Below are positions 1 to 11,355 of a DNA stretch of 64,000 nt, piece by piece. Positions within the stretch are counted from its first letter, which is position 1, and each line of letters starts with the position of its first letter. Made by a program: the position numbers and the translations under genes. Below the pieces are notes generated by a model. It saw only the letters and a list, made by a program, of their open reading frames with translations, did not search any database and had not been told where the DNA came from. Source of the stretch: Augochlora pura (lineage: Eukaryota > Arthropoda > Insecta > Hymenoptera > Halictidae); NCBI RefSeq assembly GCF_028453695.1, contig NC_135776.1:9494663-9558662 (forward strand), read 5' to 3'.

Positions 1-506
1 AAGTCCTCAATACTTTTGTGGTAGAATGTGAAAAAATGCTAATTACAATTGTTACCTGCCTCGCAAGAAGAATTGACAGAAAATTTCACTACACATCGTA
101 TATTCCCATACAAACTTCCTTCCATTCTTTCCGCTCTGAATTATGGTCATAGCGTATATGAAAAATCATGGTACGATCGTAACGAAATCTAACCTTTTAT
201 ATGAAAAATAAGTCTAGACAAAAAGTTCCTTCGTTCGAAACCTCGTTTACGAGAGAATCAAATTTCAAGTTTCAATTTACAAGTGAATATATTATATAAG
301 AAAATGAGATTTGCACTCGACAAATATGTACTCAAATCGTCCCGAAAACGAGTCGTCGAATGAACGAAACTTGACCAATTACCAACTAATATCTTCCGAC
401 AAAACTGATTCATCTTTCGCCATAAAGATCGCTGTGCTCCAATCCAGTAATACCTTGAGACATAAACGAACTATCTAATTCGTTGTTGAAACAGTGTCGA
501 TCCGCT
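1..506. other. Downstream of terminal exon D; no gene seen
   Basis: AT-rich, presumably 3' UTR and flank of tail D. No canonical AATAAA stood out on the minus strand. Further tails could lie left of the window. Confidence 0.4.
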
Positions 507-2154
507 TCACTTTCTCGGTATATGCGACTTCATATGTGAATTCAGGGATCCCTGTTGCGTGAATCTCTTTTGGCAGACCCTGCACTCGTAGGGCCTCTCG
601 CCCGTGTGCGTTCTAAGGTGCACTATCAAGTACTTTCTGACACTGAAAGCTTTCCCACAGACTTCGCACACGTGGGGCTTTTCGCCAGAGTGTATGCGCA
701 TGTGGACCGACAGATAGGCCTTGCTCGAGACTGACTTCCCGCAGACTTCGCAGGCGATGAGGTTCTCGCCGGTGTGTATTTTCAGGTGGACCTTCAACGC
801 GCCCTTCCAGTAGCTCTCGAAGTTGCACAGGGTGCACTTGTACTTCTCCCGTTCGCCGTGCGACTTCATGTGCGTGCCGAGATAAGCGGAGCTCGCGTAA
901 GCTGCCTTGCAGATGGTACAGACGAACGGCTTCTCGCCTGTGTGAGTCAGCAGGTGTCTCTCCAAGGTTTGCTTCGTGTAGAACCCTTTGCCGCACATGT
1001 CGCAATTGGCCACGTACTCCTCGTTGTGCTTCTTCTTGTGCAACCGCAGGTCGTAGCCGGACACCTTCGATATCCCGCAGATGTCGCAGGTGAACCGCTT
1101 GTTGTGCTGTTTCAGATGAGTCTTCAAGAACTCCTTGGTTTTGAAACACTTGGTGCAGAGCATACACTGGTACGGCTTCTCCTTTTGGTGCACCTTCACC
1201 ATGTGCTTCTTGAGCTTGTCATCGTCGATGAACGACTTGTCGCACTCGTCGCAGTGGCAGAGCTCGTCACCATTCCTCTCGTGGTCTTGCCTGTGCCTCA
1301 GAAACGCCACCTTCTTGCGTATCCTCTTCTTGCAGATGTCGCACTCGTAAATTACCGAACACTTGTTGCTCATATTGCGGTCGCGGAGGAACGGCTTGTT
1401 CATTTGATGCGGTTCTGCTTTTGCTTCCGACTCTGACTCCGGTTCCATTTCGGACTCCAGTTCAGCTTCCAGTTCCGGATCCAATTCAGACTCTGGTTTC
1501 GATTCTGCTTCCAGTTCGCGCTTCAGTTCTCGTTCCATTTCCTCGTCCGTTTCAGACCCCAGCTGCAGCTCCATATTCGACATGGAGGACTCATCACCCA
1601 TCATGATGGTATCTTGATTCAAGCGTGGGTTTGACACCTTCACCAGGTTTTCTTCAACCTCCTCGATCAAGTTTTCCTCCATCTCTTCGATCAGGTTCTC
1701 TTCCACCTCTTCGACCAGGTTTTCCTCCACCTCTTCGACCAGGTTTTCCTCCACCTCTTCGACCAGGTTTTCCTCCACCTCCTCGACCAGGTTTTCCTCC
1801 ACCTCTTCGACAAGGTTCTCCTCCTCGACCTCCTCGACCAGGTTCTCCTCCACCTCTTCGATCAGGTTTGCTTCACCCTCTTCGATCAGGTCCGATTCAA
1901 TCTCTTCGGTCACGTTCGACTCGGCTCCCGCGACGAGATTCGGCTCAGCCTCTTCAACCAAGTTCGACTCCACATCGTCTATCATGTTCGAATCCGTCTC
2001 TTCGATGAACTCTAATGTCTCTGTGATTATCTCCTGGTGCGTAACCTCGTACTCTTCGACGCACACCTCCTCCGTTTGATACTTGATCAACTCCATACCC
2101 TCGAACGTGTTAATCGGTTCGATTATTTTCGTGTACTCGATGATCTCCTCGCAC
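507..2154 (-). CDS. Alternative terminal exon D: acidic repeat region and ten C2H2 zinc fingers
   Basis: Largest terminal exon, 1,648 nt. Acceptor TCGATTTCAG, phase 2, opening CEEIIEYTKIIEPINTFEG before the internal ATG at 2096; 825 aa with the common part. The first ~235 residues are strongly acidic: a Glu/Asn/Val repeat (unit NLVEEVEE) and then an ELEAE/PESE-type stretch. Ten C2H2 fingers follow: CDIC, CDEC, CMLC, CDIC, CDMC, CTIC, CTLC, CEVC, CEVC and CRVC. TGEKP, TGEN, SGEKP and TGERP linkers join the later ones. An internal start at 2096 could give a ZAD-less 529-aa protein, but the in-frame open reading up to a good acceptor in the shared phase favours splicing. It pairs with exon C in finger order. 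It is the last tail in the window; more could lie to the left. Confidence 0.87.
1643..1890 (-). repeat. 24-bp coding minisatellite in terminal exon D
   Basis: About ten tandem 24-bp units in frame, encoding variants of the octapeptide NLVEEVEE (also NLIEEMEE; one unit carries an extra Glu codon). The central copies are nearly identical at DNA level (core CTCCACCTCTTCGACCAGG on the plus strand), which suggests recent slippage or unequal exchange. The unit is a multiple of three, so copy-number change keeps frame. Confidence 0.9.
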
Positions 2155-3569
2155 CTGAAATCGACAAAATTCGTAAATGAGAAATAACGGATACGGACAC
2201 TCGACGCGATTATAAGCGGTACGTGTTCTTAGGTAAGGCTGTCTTTTGCTTTCTTCCGTTAAGATACGAACTCTGCTAGTTCCTCTTCCGCTCTGCTGAT
2301 CTAACACCGGTTAGGATTTGAACACGTTTTACAGAGGTATTTGGTACCACTCTGACAAGTAACACATCTCGAGACAGACTCTTGAGGAACACACGGCTAT
2401 TGTTCTATCTTATTCTGACAGAAACTTGCGGATTGATCTTTTAGAAATTGAAGAGTCAAATGATTGGTCGATAAATAGTCAAAGCAATGGGACAAATTGG
2501 CGATCATAATCTTGGCTAAGTGAAACGCAAAGAAACATTTAACAATTTGAGTATGATAATTTCAACTTATTAAAATTACTCGAGGCGATTAATAATATCT
2601 ATGTAGTTCTTGTCTCTTGTAAATAATATACAACATTTTTATTTTGCACACAGATTCGCAGTAATACATTGAAGAAAATTTCAACTGTCTCATTTGTTCA
2701 TGCAAATATTTATTGTTACTTTCTTCTAGCGGTGTTTGAGATCATGATTACCACATTATTATAATCTTTTAGGATGCTGCTTTTGGTTTAGCATGTCGTT
2801 TACCATGTACAATGGTCAAAATTGAGAAAAATAATGCAACTTAATTGGAGGAAATCGATATTTTCCCTAGAATTAATAGAGACTTATTCGTACAATAATT
2901 TATTAATTGTCAATCCATTTGCAAACTTTCGATTATTGAAGTATTGAAGAGAAAAAGTAATTCTTACTTGTTTACCAGCTATTGCTATAAATAATTTCAC
3001 TAGCTTTCCAAATAATTCGAATTATTGTGTATTTGGTAGTTATAAAATTGAAACGTTTGAAAAATCATTATTATTTATACATATGGGCTACACATTTTAT
3101 TACAATTTATACAGTATATACATCTATTATAAAACAGCTAAGTACAATTCCTTAACAAGAACAATGTACAGTCGTGTATAAAAACATGCTTCCTTCAAAA
3201 CACAGTATTTCGTGCTGAATAGAAAACCATACTATACATCTCCCTGAAATATGTCACGATAATTAAATCGCGGATTTTAATGCAAAATAAACCGTCTGCA
3301 CCGATCACAAGAAACAGAAATTAAATAGCTAGTGAATTTCTTTCGCCAACAATTTCAATATAAAATAATACATAAGACGTTTACAGATTATTTTGCGCTC
3401 TCTATTAATTTAAATGATCGCTACACGTGTGGCCGAATTGTGCCATAAACGCATAAAATCCGCAATCTACTGAGAACCGCGGAACAAGTGCCTCAGAGAA
3501 TTAAATTCCACGCAGAAATTATTCTCGAAATTTAATAAAAATTTAATAAACAGTACTAAACCGGCAATT
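2155..3569. other. Spacer between tail exons C and D
   Basis: Intron for tail D, and includes the 3' UTR of tail C (AATAAA complement near 3095-3100). No other feature seen. Confidence 0.5.
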
Positions 3570-4533
3570 TCATTTGCCAGCACCGTGGCGTCGCAAATGG
3601 GCACTGAGTGTGCCGCGCTGCGTGAACCGTTTCTCGCAAACTTTACATTTATACGGCCTCTCTCCGGTGTGGGTTCTTCGGTGTTTGACCAAGTACTTCC
3701 TCGAACTGAACGCTTTCCCACAAAACTCGCAGATCTCCGGTTTCTCGCCGGTGTGTATCCGAGCATGCGTCTTCATGTACTGCCGCCTGATCAGTTTCCC
3801 GCAGACTTCGCAAGCCACCTGGCTCTCGCCCGTGTGCGTCGCAAGATGACCCTTGTAGCAGTAGCTATAAAATGTCTGGAACCCGCAGATCTCGCACTTG
3901 AACTTCTTTCTGGTCTCCGGTTGGCTGTGGATCTTCATGTGGCTCCTCAGGTAAACCGTGTTGCCGAACGACTTGTGACACACCTCGCAGGTGCAGGGCT
4001 TGTCGTCGCTGTGCACGCTCATGTGGGTCCGCAGGGTCGCTTTCAGATAGAAGCCTTTGTTACAAACCTTGCAGAACTCGGTGAACTCCTTGTTGTGCCG
4101 TCTGATGTGGATCTTCAGGTAATACTCCGAGGTCAACTTCGCGCCGCACATGTGGCAGATGTGCGGCGCACCGTGCAGCGTTTTGTGAACGTTCAGGTAC
4201 TTCTTCTTCTTAAAGATCTTGTGGCAGACGTTGCATTCGATCGGCCCCATCTCCTTTCGGCTACCCACGGTTTCCGCCGGATCTATTCTCGGTTTGGCGT
4301 CGGAGTCCTTGCAATGCGATCGACGATGCTTCAGCAGCTGCATCTTCTTCGGGAAAGATTCACAGTACGCGTCGCACGTGTATTCCTTTTCATTCCTAAG
4401 AAGAGTAGTCGTCAGGTCACAGGATTTACTGGACACCTCTTTGGAGTTAACTAAGACCCTATCTTCCGCCACTGATGGTTTAACAATGCGAGATCGTTGC
4501 GGCCTGTATAATGTAGACTTCGCGACGATAGAC
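3570..4533 (-). CDS. Alternative terminal exon C: nine C2H2-type fingers, first one atypical
   Basis: Terminal exon of 964 nt. Acceptor CTGTTTGCAG, phase 2, starting SIVAKSTLYRPQRSR; 597 aa with the common part. Its first in-frame Met lies inside the first finger, so this exon cannot encode a sensible protein by itself and must be spliced onto upstream coding sequence. Finger 1 is unusual: its Cys pair is CDAYC (three residues between, not two), so zinc binding may be altered. Fingers 2-9 are regular: CNVC, CHMC, CKVC, CEVC, CEIC, CEVC, CEFC and CKVC. TGEKP and TGERP linkers join the last three. Finger order and several motifs (KGFY, EVCGK, RKYL, KRFTQ) match exon D, so C and D look like tandem duplicates. 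A possible AATAAA lies about 470 nt past the stop (complement near 3095-3100). Confidence 0.87.
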
Positions 4534-7500
4534 CTGCAAACAGATAATAAGACATATGCCGAAGTCGGATCGGACACCAATACACGGGGCCATGGATCAG
4601 GTTACGTGTCCTGAAAGTCTGAAATCGTTTCAACTGAACATCCGAGATGCCTGCGATATACTGTCTATGAAAATCATTCAGCTATCAGGGTGGTTTTTCA
4701 GATAGCGCGAGAATTCTTGATCTATAAATGCAAATTTCTCGGGCAATGTTTGTTAAACAGCTTGAGGCAATTAATATTTTATCTTGAATAGCTTTGTAGA
4801 AATGATATAAGAAAAGAAAAGGAGTATTTTGACTTGGGTTTGCTAGACTGAGGTCTACTTGTGTAAAAAAGAACACTGCCTTAGTAGCGCCGTCTATTAC
4901 TGTAACGACGATTGCAATGATTTTTCTAGGATTTTCGATACTGTTCTGAACAAAACTCAGGTTTTAGTAAACTCGATAAACAATTTCAGAAGAAATGTTT
5001 TATGTCAAAAGATCAAGATCACCCTCATTTTTTAAAACTACATATTTTTTATTTTATGTTATTGCACTCGTGTCAATATGGATTTGACGATCTTTTATAC
5101 CATCATCTCTGGATGACCTCAAAGTTAAATCAATGAATTAATATGTTTTTGTTAAAAATTGTCATAATTTATGCTGTATCTATTCGAAATATGGAACTAA
5201 TTTCTTTAATTTTATTTTCAAAAGTACAGCATGACATTTGGAAAAATGAAAACGACGTTTACTTTTGCAATACTATTAGTTTTATTTATCAAATCATATT
5301 CTTCCGGGCTTATATACGATGCTGTGGACATACATGATTTGATAAATAAAACTAATAGTATTGCAAACGTCAAGGTTACGTCAAGTTATTATTTGCAATA
5401 CTACATTTCTTCTGAAATCTTTTGCATTTTGTTCGGGACATTTTTTGTCAGACTGTCGCGAAGGCATATTTATATATTACCTAAGCTAATGTTTACATTG
5501 TTTTTAATAATATTATGTAGTAGAATAGTAATGACGATATTCTAAGGTTTAAAAACAAGGCGATATCCTAAGATAATTGACTCTGTATAAAAAGTAGTTT
5601 ATACAAAAAGTAACTGGTCAAGCCACACTTTAAAGTAACTAGTTTTTTCTTTATAATTGAGATTGTATGTTTATAATCCATTCATGAATAAAAAAGACTC
5701 TGGAGGCGAGAAATGAATCGCGAAGATACATCAATTTGAATATTACTAAGGAATCAACAATCTTTCATCAATGATAACTTTGTGTGCCAATAATATTCAA
5801 AAGAGTAACATAATACCATAAGTAATTAGTATTCGTTGTGTAGAAAATTACGCCCGAGCAATTTGCATTAATAAATTGAAACCAGCCACCCTGCATGCAA
5901 CACGAGTACAAACTATACATCTATTACAAATACAATTAATCAGAGTAATATTTAATTCTCATACGCTCCATGGGTAAAACTTGACCCTTTTTCAATTTCA
6001 GATACTATAAAATTTATATATAATAGCCTTGTATACTTGTTTAACATATGAGATTACAAATAAAATTCCAATTATAACTCGAAACTAGGCGAAAACTACG
6101 AGAGAATATCTTGAGCAATTATTTATAAAGAGCGTACTTAGACTGAGAATTAATTTGCCATTGCATCTATTGTTAAGTCATCGAATGTTCAGTGACGCTT
6201 CCACTTACATTGAAAAATGATATCTGTTACAACAAAATAAAATAAAAACCGTCTAGACATATTGTGTTTAATCACCGAGTCTCAACTGTCCAATGTATTT
6301 ATGTGTGTTAATTTTTTTATTTTAATAATTTCATTTTATGTGTGGGTATTATCTGGTCAATTTTATTCATCCTCGTATCCCATAAATCAGTAGCTTTGAA
6401 GAATTACAAAATTCGATCGTGCTTTTCCGTTTAAATGAAAATGTGTCTCGAAGTTAGATTCAATAACGTTGATATTTAGTAATGTGATCGTTACTGCGTT
6501 GATACTGAGGAATATAAAGCTGATACTACTTACTGCATCAGGCTCGTCAAACTGCAAACGATTCCTCTATTTCGACAGATTCCTTCGAGAAACGTTTTAA
6601 ATAAGGAAAATAAAATAGGAGGACGTGCACAAAGCTGAACTGCAAATAATGTCGCGAATGTTAATAGCGTCACCTCAATGAAGAAAATATAGAACAAAGG
6701 AATTCTTTCAAGTTTTATTAATACCATAATAATATTTAACAAACATAAAATACTGGTCGTCCGTAGCTTAAGTAACGTAACTACTCGGTGCTGAATATGT
6801 CGAAACAATTTTTTATACATACAAATACAGCTTACAACCGTGCTACTATCTCGTTATTTATTCTTAAGAAATGCATACAAAAAGAGATTCTGTTCTATCG
6901 CCAAACCCAGCAAATGAAAATTGGATGACTCGTAAAAATGATTGTAAATATATGTGTCTATATATATATTCGAAATGGCTTCACAAATAATTATGGAATA
7001 CTCGTCACTCTCGTACGACATGAGTCTGCCTCGACAAACTCAATGAGCTCGAGCAGACGAAAAGACAATGCAGGTTATTGTTAGTATTCACTATTTTTAC
7101 TGGCCAAAATTTTCAGACATCGTACAAAACCATTTCTTCGTAGTGGCAATAGTCGTTCGATCCGTACTTACATTGCTATTTGAAAATCACCTGCAACCTT
7201 CCATCTCATTCTTAAACGTTTCTCACGAAGAAATCTCTTTGAACGACTCGTTCGAGTGGATACGTCACACTAATTACAAGCAAGTATCGATAAAAAGTAT
7301 TGTTGGTTACGTCGCAGAAGGCACAACTTAATAGCATGAAAAGTGAGACGATTATACTGTTTAACGCATGTTTGTACTTCTAACTTTAAGTAGACATTCT
7401 GATTGTTTTCTAATGTTCGCCTGTAGTCTTCGAAACGATCGACGATGCACGCGCATTAATTTTAAACATTTTAAGATGTCTAGTGCTTTGACATTAATAG

Positions 7501-10262
7501 TTATGCAATTCCTTCTGGCATAAAAATATCTTGTGAACTCCCCTGAACATATTCGACTAGCTCACTGTTACCTTCTAATTAAAAGAGTATTTTTTAAAAC
7601 ATCCATTGCATGTAACCGTCGTGATTCAATCATTCGAGTCGGTTTCAAATAAATAATTTCGGGACTTGTTCATAATGTACAAAGAACGTTTATATTATTT
7701 TTATAAATAATACTTTAAAAAAAAAAAGTAAATGGAAGAACGTCCGCAAAAATTATCACATCGTTCAAGAAAGTTCAAAGAATACTTTCACGTAATATAC
7801 AATTAATTATCATATATTTCAATAAATGAAATTTTAAAAAGATCTTTTTTACAACGAACTTCTTCGAAAACTATTTCTGAAGATTAAAAACGGATAGGCA
7901 TTCCAGCTGAAGCCTACCCATCAGAACAATCTATTCGAAGTTAAAAACTCAAGGGAAAGATAAAACTTGCGGTAGTGTTTCTTTTCTTAAACATAAATCA
8001 AGCAAGTGACAATAACAATAAATTTCAAAAATTTAGCTGCCGGAACAACTAAAATCGTAACACATGTTACGATCGTTTTATACATCGACTACCACGAAAA
8101 ACGATATAATTATCACAAATTGAAGTACTGGTTCCAAAGCAAAACTAAGTTTAAATAACATTAACAGCGAAAGATAGTTTTCGATTCTTGCAGTTGATCG
8201 CATTATCTGCGCATTGTATAACATTATTAATTATCGCCCATCGAGTCCGTTCTCACGAATGACAAGAGCTGATACACTAAGGCACTACAACTAAGGCACT
8301 AGCAATGTATTTAAAGCCTGCTAATTTGAAAAAATGCCTGCAAAATTCGAACAGCTCGGATCGCAATAAATCGGTTCAACTCAGTATAAAATCTACTCGA
8401 GCATTTAAAAAACATGGTTTACAAAATGTTTAGAAAACATGGACGGCTGCGTGTATTGTGAAATTTATCGTTTGACAAGATATAAATTACGAAATGCCAG
8501 AAATGATAATATCAGTAAGAACTATGTTACACGCACACGAGTTTCATTCGATGAATTCATAATGAATAATCTCCGAAACAATAAGGCGAAAGAAACAATA
8601 CATAAAGGAAACTAGACCGACGCGTCATTTGTTTTACAAACGGCAATAAAATGAAGTCGAGAAAGCGTCCATCAACATTGCGTTTAATGCGCGCGTATCA
8701 CTGTGCTATCGATCACTTAACTGTAGATATAAAAAAAACATGAACTTCTTTAAAATTAGCTTTAATTGAAGTTCTACCGTAGGTGTCGTTACAGTAATAC
8801 AATATCGAGGAACTTCTGCGTATAGCACACTAATTCTTCCAATCGAACGCTAAACAAACGTCGCCGCATTCGATCGCCTAACTTTTCGACGAATTATTGA
8901 TAATTCGATCAATTGACAAAATAATATCAATGTTCCATGTAAATGGGATCGTAAACAAATAACGATATAAAAAATTCAAATGCGCTAAATGCCAACACAA
9001 GATAACTAACATTGTAAATCGCGATTACGCTATACCGCGACTTGATTACCATATAAAAATAAACGAGCATTCGGGCTGTCAATGTGCAAAACATCCGACC
9101 TTCCCCTATCAGTCGCAAAAATATAGTACTCCCTCGGATAAAACGGATCTTCGGAAATTCGACGTTCGTTTTGATTTTACACGTTTACCATAACTTTACA
9201 ATTTTCGTGTCGCGACGAACATAAACATTAATATTCCCGATAATTTTCTTGAATTTAAACGACAGATAGTGTAAATATATATATTTATATATGGCACAAA
9301 CATACATATCTTTACACTACTCGGACACAACGATAGTTAATCATTTTATGGTATTAAACGAACTTCGCATAGAATTGTGAATTTCCAACAAAAAATAAAT
9401 CAAGATCTGCTTTTAGTTTATCTTATTGTAGTCTACGTATAAAATTAACTAATTTCCTCGAAATTCGATTTTGATTTACGATTTGATCTTTAAACCTTGA
9501 GCTCTACGCGACTCTAATTAATACTCAAATAAATGATACGATTGCACGAAATGCATGTATGCGTAAGTGTACATATGTACATTCAGTTAGTCAAAGAAGT
9601 CATTGTACATCCTTAAAAACATTTCATCGGAATTGCGAAAAAAATAACAGCTCGTTTATCAGCAGTTTTAACGAAAACTTAAAAAATGCGTATCATAGAT
9701 TTACGTCAGCTGTATATTTGCTATACAGGTAAACAATTGCGTATTTTTCCTTACAGTTCGAACCGAAAGTCGCGGGAAACTGATATACCTATTGTTAACT
9801 GTTTATAACCCGTGCTGATGTGATATAACCAAAATAAAATTTCAGCAGCGTGACACTTATCATTACAGATAAAGAAATCTGCTATATTCGTCGCGGTTTC
9901 ATGCAGAGTGCAACTTCCGCGGTTCTAAAAAGATGCAAGTTTTGGTCCACAGGAAATAGGCTAGCTAGTTTTGAAGGGCATATAGAGACTTTTCTGACCG
10001 CTTCTCTAAGTATATGTACATGTACCGAAAGAATTTAAACAGGCTTGGAACTTTAGCGCCGGTGTCATGCACATTTCGACGGATTGTTCTGAATTGAGGT
10101 TGTTCGAGGGAGCACCGTGCTGCCGCTAGTGCATTCACATCTGAACATAAACTACTCTTGTGCGTGTTCGCTTCTACCTAAACGTAAAACGTCCTTTCGC
10201 GAACCATCCGTCACTCCGCAGTATAATACCGATTCAGTAGTTGTTCAGCGGCTAGAAATATT
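4534..10262. other. Spacer between tail exons B and C
   Basis: 5.7 kb of AT-rich sequence with no finger codons or recognisable protein. Contains the 34-bp hairpin at 5254-5371. Small ORFs here have no recognisable content. Confidence 0.5.
5254..5371. repeat. Perfect 34-bp inverted repeat (hairpin)
   Basis: Arms 5264-5297 and 5334-5367 are exact reverse complements over 34 bp, separated by 36 nt. Pairing extends to GACGTTT/AAACGTC at the outside after a 5-nt slip. It lies between terminal exons B and C of the ZAD locus. A transcript crossing it would fold into a long perfect stem. Confidence 0.9.
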
Positions 10263-11355
10263 CTAGCTGGGTAGTAGTATAGTGATCGTGTCGAGGGATG
10301 ATTCCTGCTCCTGAACCTCTTGTTCCTGTTGCAACCGCTGTTGCTGTTCTTGTTCGAGCTCCTGCTGTTGGCGCGCGGATTGCTTGGCGTGCGTCTTTAA
10401 ATGCGAGTTCAGCATCGTTTTCGAGGCGAACGATTTGTGGCAAGTGGTGCAAGGGTAAGGCCGATCACCGGTGTGTCCTCTCAGATGCACCACCAGGGTG
10501 GACCGCTGCGTAAACCTTTTGTCACAGTGGGTGCATTTGTGCGGCCTTTCGCCGGTGTGCGTGCGGCGATGCACGCTGAGATAGTTCTGCGCGGTGAAAC
10601 CTTTGCCGCAGTGGTCGCACACATGCGGCTTTTCGCCGGTGTGCTTGCGTAGATGAACGGTCAGGTATGTCTTGCTGGAGACCGATTTGCCGCAGACGGG
10701 GCAGGTGAACTCGTTCTGAGGGCCCACGTTCCCGTGGGTTTTCATGTGCACCAGTAGTACCTGTTTCCTAGAGAAACGCTTGTTGCAGAGCTCGCAGTGG
10801 TGTTTCCTCTGAGGCGGCACGTAACCCGGTTGGTGCAGCTTCGTGTGCAGTCTCAGACCTTGCCGGTACCGGAACGTGGCGTTGCAAACCTCGCATTGAA
10901 AAGGCTTGTCGTCGGAATGATGGCTGCTCGAGTGCTCCTCGTAACTGTTGCGCGAGAAGAAGTTTGCACCGCAGACTTCGCACTGATACTTGGACTCGAG
11001 GCTTTGCCGTCTCTGATCGGCGATCGCGTCGTCGGACTCGTGCTCCAGCTGATGCTCTTCCAGAGCAGGGCTCGAGTCGAAACTGCAGCCGCACTGCTCG
11101 CAAACCAGCTGCTCTCCAGACATATGAGCGTTAGCCTGCTCGTGCATCTCTAGATGCATCTCGAGGGCCTGGTCGGAAATGAAACTATCTCCGCAGAGAC
11201 TACACTGCGCGATGATTATTTCGGTGGCCTCAACCTTCGGCACGTGCAAACGATCTTCGATGAGCAACTGTTCTGTTTCTTCGTGATCGAAGATCTCGTT
11301 CGCCTCGCACTCTTCCTGGTCCTCAGGTAGCATCTCAAGCTTTGACACAAAATAT
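10263..11355 (-). CDS. Alternative terminal exon B: nine C2H2 zinc fingers and Gln/Glu-rich tail
   Basis: Terminal exon of 1,093 nt behind a strong acceptor (TCTCTTCTTTCCAG), phase 2, starting YFVSKLEMLPEDQEE; 640 aa with the common part. Nine C2H2 fingers follow an acidic lead-in. Cys pairs are CSLC, CEQC, CEVC, CEVC, CELC, CPVC, CDHC, CTHC and CTTC. Fingers 6-9 carry TGEKP, TGERP and TGDRP linkers, the likely sequence-specific block. The tail is Gln/Glu-rich (QQQELEQEQQQRL) and ends SLDTITILLPS. The only ATG before the first finger falls a few codons inside the exon, so an unspliced product is conceivable but would lack ZAD. It shares with exon A the order of its last three fingers (GKGFT, then FTQ.STL, then a finger with T.MLN.H), suggesting an old duplication. 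Confidence 0.88.

Noticed and set aside
774..1436. Long plus-strand ORF opposite tail exon D (likewise 3585-4454 and 14974-15429 opposite tails C and A)
   Set aside because: Antisense shadows of zinc-finger exons; composition follows the complementary Cys/His codons and no domain is recognisable.
2301..2325. tRNA-like B-box on the minus strand (GTTCAAATCC)
   Set aside because: No matching A-box or cloverleaf could be built around it.
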